Shown here in pieces: positions 60,901 to 64,000 of a stretch of 64,000 nt of DNA. The first letter of the stretch is position 1; each line of letters opens with the position of its first letter. The notes beneath the pieces were generated by a model. The model saw nothing but the letters and a program-made list of their open reading frames with translations, had not been told where the DNA came from and searched no databases. Source of the stretch: Plantago major (Eukaryota; Streptophyta; Magnoliopsida; Lamiales; Plantaginaceae). The DNA lies in assembly GCA_026545765.1 (NCBI GenBank), contig CM048841.1:26819397-26883396 (forward strand). Direction: 5' to 3'. The position numbers were made by a program, and so were the translations under genes.

Positions 60901-61194
60901 ATGTTAGATTCATTCATTTAGTTACAATTGAAAAAAGCGAAACATGATAACAGAAACATACTTGTGGCGCTTAGCATGTATGTAATCATCAGGACGACGA
61001 GCAACCTTAAAGTACCAAAGAAACGCCATCATCTCTCCGAAAAACGGAACTCCCATGTTGCCTGGCGGAAGTGTCGCTCCATTGGCTTGACGCCTGAGGC
61101 GTATTAAAAGCGTATACCAAATCTCATTCCACCACCCGAGTAACGGCACTACAGTTATAAGCAATGCCACCCACAAAGCTGAGGCAATTTCCAT
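57936..61194 (-). pseudogene. Cytochrome P450, CYP85 clan (ent-kaurenoic-acid-oxidase-like), with one frameshift
   Basis: Nine exons, all GT-AG: 61194-60962, 60664-60340, 60247-60098, 59874-59620, 59523-59441, 59037-58959, 58784-58678, 58602-58484, 58032-57936. An N-terminal membrane anchor (ALWVALLITVVPLLGWW) is followed by LPPGNMGVPFFGEM, an I-helix AGYTSTS, a K-helix EEIIR, FNPDRW and a heme motif FGGGSRICAG. The length sums to 1448 bp. Exon 5 has 83 bp instead of the 84 needed, so TYDQIV is followed by a stop instead of KLSYTAK. Without that lost base the protein would have 482 residues. The I-helix lacks the usual acidic residue (AGYESTS in relatives). Relatives are annotated as kaurenoic acid oxidase-like monooxygenases of the ER; the substrate cannot be told. 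It may be a young pseudogene or carry a sequencing error. Confidence 0.85.
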
Positions 61195-61236
61195 ATATAG
61201 TTAAGATTCAGCGACTTTCCACAGAGCTTAGAGCTG

Positions 61237-61248
61237 ATTTATATACAC
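61237..61248 (-). promoter_or_regulatory. Putative TATA box of the P450 gene
   Basis: The minus strand reads GTGTATATAAAT about 45-55 bases before the ATG at 61194, leaving a short 5' UTR of roughly 20 bases. Confidence 0.5.
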
Positions 61249-61357
61249 TAGGAGTCTAGGATGTATACATGTGTATATATATAATCGTAGTACTTAACTT
61301 GCGATAGATGAACACACCAGATAATACCTCACCCAGTTGTTGTGATACTTGATAGAT

Positions 61358-61588
61358 GGAGTACACCCCACAAAACCCCCTCCAATTATACTAAAGATGC
61401 ATAAAACATCCTCAATTATTGAAATTGCACCAAATCCCTCCAAACATGAATAAATATTGCACGAAACTTGAGTTTTGATAATTAAGGGTATATAATGCAA
61501 TGTTTATTGATATTTCGGGAAATTTGATAATAATTGAGTGTGTTTCGTATATGTTTAGTATAATTGGAGGGGTTTTGTGTAGTTTACC
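61358..61588. mobile_element. MULE-type MITE upstream of the P450
   Basis: The 231-bp element has long terminal inverted repeats: left ACAAAACCCCCTCCAATTAT, right inverse ACAAAACCCCTCCAATTAT. It is flanked by an exact 9-bp duplication ttgatagat (61349-61357 and 61589-61597). A 9-bp duplication with long TIRs fits the Mutator superfamily. It sits about 160 bp upstream of the P450 start codon. Confidence 0.85.
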
Positions 61589-61599
61589 TTGATAGATGC

Positions 61600-62820
61600 C
61601 ATATGCTATTTATTCCTTCTGACTGAGACTAATTAAAGACAAAACAAGTTAATTGCCAGATTGGGTAATTTGGAACTTTCGTCCAACACAAAACGAGCTC
61701 AAGAAATTGGAATCGTCGGTATAAATGGAAAGAGGGGTGGGGTATCTAACTTGATACTTATATCTTTAAAAAAAAAAGTTTCACATAAGGGGAGGTACCC
61801 AAACACAAATTCACACGTTTATTTCCTTAAATGTAAAATGATTGAAATAAAAAATATAAATGTGAAGAGGGACCGATATCTAATTTGATACTTATATATG
61901 AGTAAATCTCCTAAGAGATCGTCTCTAAATAATTTATCTAAAGACGGAACTATATTTTTAAGAAAATCATTAATCAAAACACATTGGTATTTTTTCATAT
62001 TACAATAATACTTATCAACATAGACATTTTGATTAACATGGATGATTTTATTGATAACAGGTCGTCTCTAGATAAATTATCTAGAGACCACTTATCTAGA
62101 GACCGTCTCCCCATAAAACTTTGTGATTATATATATGTAAAAAAAAATCACATAATTTTAATATATTTCTTCACTCTACAAATGAAGCTTTCACTTTATA
62201 TATACATCTAAGTAAGCTTTAGTTGTATTTCTTCACTCACTATATATACTATTTCTTTATTATATTTGTTTTTTTTTTTAAATTAGACTAGGTCATTTTT
62301 TATGATTAATTGGTAAAGTTGATTTCGAAATATGTTTTGGATTACCAAAAAAATAGAGAAGTTTTGAAACTTTTCAAAGACATTTTGATATTTTTCGGAA
62401 CAATTCGTAATAGTTTAAAAAATAAAATGAAAAAATGAATTACATAGCATTTAAATTAGTAGTTACGGATTTGAGGTCCATTTCATTTCGATAAGGTTAA
62501 GATCTGAGATGTTTTGATATTTCAAATTACATTTCCCGAGATCTAAAACCATGGCGAAGAAAAAGAGCTTAGCCTGGAAATAACAGCCCAGAATAACATT
62601 TTATGTTTGGTCTTGCCCTTCGGTCCAACAAGTGGGATGTACATAGCACTTAGCTTCTCTATAAAATACTCTATTTTTTGTTTTATTTATTTGGGGCACC
62701 TAATTCTTAACTCAGGGTGATCGAATTGCGTTACGATTGAGAATTCACCAATTGAGATATAAATTTGCGATTAACAAGTGTTCTTTTTTCTTTTCTTTTT
62801 TTTAAATCAGTAATATATTA
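61600..62820. other. Interval without recognised gene
   Basis: AT-rich DNA. GTCTCTAGATAAATTATC and its inverse near 61915-62110 form a short imperfect inverted repeat (possible MITE remnant). No gene is supported. Confidence 0.5.
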
Positions 62821-63392
62821 TCACAATAGAGTAATTAGTACAAACCATGAAGCACAAATTAAACAAGAGTAACAAGCACTTCTGGCAAGAGAATGTGCTA
62901 CTTCATTACAACTACGTTTAATAAACTGTAATTTAAAAGAAAAAAACAAGAAGCGGCGAGGACGTGAATATCCAACAACACTGGGCTGATCAAAGACTGA
63001 TCCAGAGTATCGCTATAGAAACGGGTCATTAGAGCTAAGCAGTCAACCTCGAAAATAACATTATGCTAAGCTTTTTCTAAGGCCCATTGGATCGGCGTCC
63101 TCAAGGCTACCGCTTCTGCAACTTCCGGGGTAAAGGGTTGATGCACCACCTTGCTCTGCCAAGCAACCACTTGACTGACATTGTCATGGGCCACCATACC
63201 CATGCCCACACCACAACCATTACTAAGCAACGATGCGTCGACGTTCACCTTGATAAAACCAGAAGGGGGAGGATGCCAGACCGTTTGTACCTGCTCTACA
63301 TCAGAGTGAACAAACGTGAGATCAGAAAAAATAAGATTGGCAGAGTGCAAGAAGTTAATCGCAAAGATGGACACTTCCCCGGGTTGCTGCAC
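62821..63392 (-). pseudogene. Plant RNase H-like (RVT_3) domain, decayed
   Basis: The minus strand begins WHPPPSGFIKVNVDASL, continues GVGMGMVAHDNVSQVVAW and PEVAEAVALRTPIQWALEKA, then meets a TAG where relatives have Trp. Past it are HNVIFEVDCLALM and, after a one-base shift at a T7 run near 62940, FIKRSCNEVAHSLARSA. This is the RNase H domain common in plant LINE-derived 'putative ribonuclease H' genes. No RT is beside it, so it is a stranded fragment. Confidence 0.8.
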
Positions 63393-63436
63393 ACGCTCCC
63401 CGTGAATAAGGCTCTGTTCTTTTCAACTGAAAACTC

Positions 63437-63565
63437 ATTCGATTCGATTGATTCGATTCCATTCGATTCGATTCGATTCATTCCATTGATTCGATTCGAT
63501 TCGATTCGATTCCATTGATTCGATTCATTGATTCGATTCGATTCGATTCAAATCTTGATTCGGCT
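63437..63565. repeat. (ATTCG)n-type microsatellite
   Basis: Irregular ATTCG pentamers with ATTCC and ATTG variants. Confidence 0.9.
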
Positions 63566-63601
63566 TCGTCTTGATTCGATTGATTTAGTTCATTAAATTC
63601 A

Positions 63602-63653
<52 letters not shown>

Positions 63654-63678
63654 GTTGTTGTTGTTGTTGTTGTTGTTG

Positions 63679-63728
<50 letters not shown>
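63602..63728. repeat. Compound trinucleotide microsatellite
   Basis: A (TAT)n block, then (TGT)n, then (AAT)n, then (TAT)n again. The AAT and TAT blocks are mutually complementary and could form a hairpin. Confidence 0.93.
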
Positions 63729-64000
63729 TTATCATTTATTTACACACCCGATCTTTTGTACGAGGAAAATAAGAAAATTTATCCAATTGAGTTATTTTCA
63801 ACTTTTTTTCTTTCTTTCTTTTTAATACGACTTTTAGTAGATCAATGAAATAAAGAGTATAGTTACAATTTGAACTAACAAAAAATCTACATGTTCAAAA
63901 ACTCCAAAACAAGTTAAACCAAACCAAAAATCGGACAAAACTTTATAAAAATAATATTATATATCACAAATATTGAAAAATGGCATTTATTCCTCTATAT
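63729..64000. other. Right-edge sequence without recognised gene
   Basis: AT-rich sequence with no recognised coding or repeat signature. Confidence 0.5.

Noticed and set aside
63087-63518. Plus-strand 143-residue open frame
   Set aside because: It is antisense to the recognisable RNase H-like domain and runs into the ATTCG microsatellite.

Overview
The window is plant nuclear DNA from a eudicot; it may be an asterid, but I cannot place it more precisely. The evidence is long AT-rich intergenic DNA, small phase-consistent introns in plant gene families, and plant-type transposons (CACTA/Spm, Copia, LINE/RTE-L1, hAT, PIF/Harbinger, MULE, Stowaway). There is no prokaryotic gene organisation. 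Only three host genes are recognisable: a phosphoglycerate-mutase-like gene of the AT74 type (14147-24488, +), a membrane RING-H2 E3 ligase gene (29273 to about 33150, -) and a CYP85-clan cytochrome P450 (57936-61194, -). The RING gene reads cleanly through four coding exons. The mutase-like gene has an in-frame stop plus a 9.2 kb insertion, and the P450 has a one-base frameshift.

Layout. 1-2916: gag, PBS and 5' LTR of a minus-strand Copia element of Sirevirus type, inserted in a CACTA element (2917-8153, +). 8154-13044: no gene, but MITEs and repeats. 13053-13899: hAT-like element. 14147-24488: mutase-like gene, invaded by a solo LTR (15170-24366), itself invaded by a second CACTA element (16574-23929, -). 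25553-27786: internally deleted Copia element with 176-bp LTRs. 28107-28466: TRIM-like repeat pair. 29273-33150: RING gene. 33757-34536: PIF/Harbinger-like element. 35290-36540: Copia remnant and another hAT-like element. 36541-40464: no gene.

40481-54341 is one LINE, closed by a 16-bp target duplication. It is split by a solo LTR (41230-42701) and by a truncated LTR element (about 43170-51005) of the same family as the element at the left edge. The truncated element carries a large env-position gene (45308-50661, -) with at least six exons. Four neighbouring exons of 108-135 bp are all phase 0-0 and look tandemly duplicated. This is the most unusual structure in the window.

54460-57584: decayed Copia element with 180-bp LTRs and a small inversion at its LTR/PBS junction. 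57936-61194: P450 gene, with a MULE-type MITE just upstream. 62821-63392: decayed plant RNase H-like sequence. 63430-63728: compound microsatellites.

Target-site duplications were read directly for most elements, so the insertion order can be reconstructed. The two CACTA copies share an intronic array of short stem-loops whose paired arms vary together (AGTGG/CCACT and GGTGA/TCACC).
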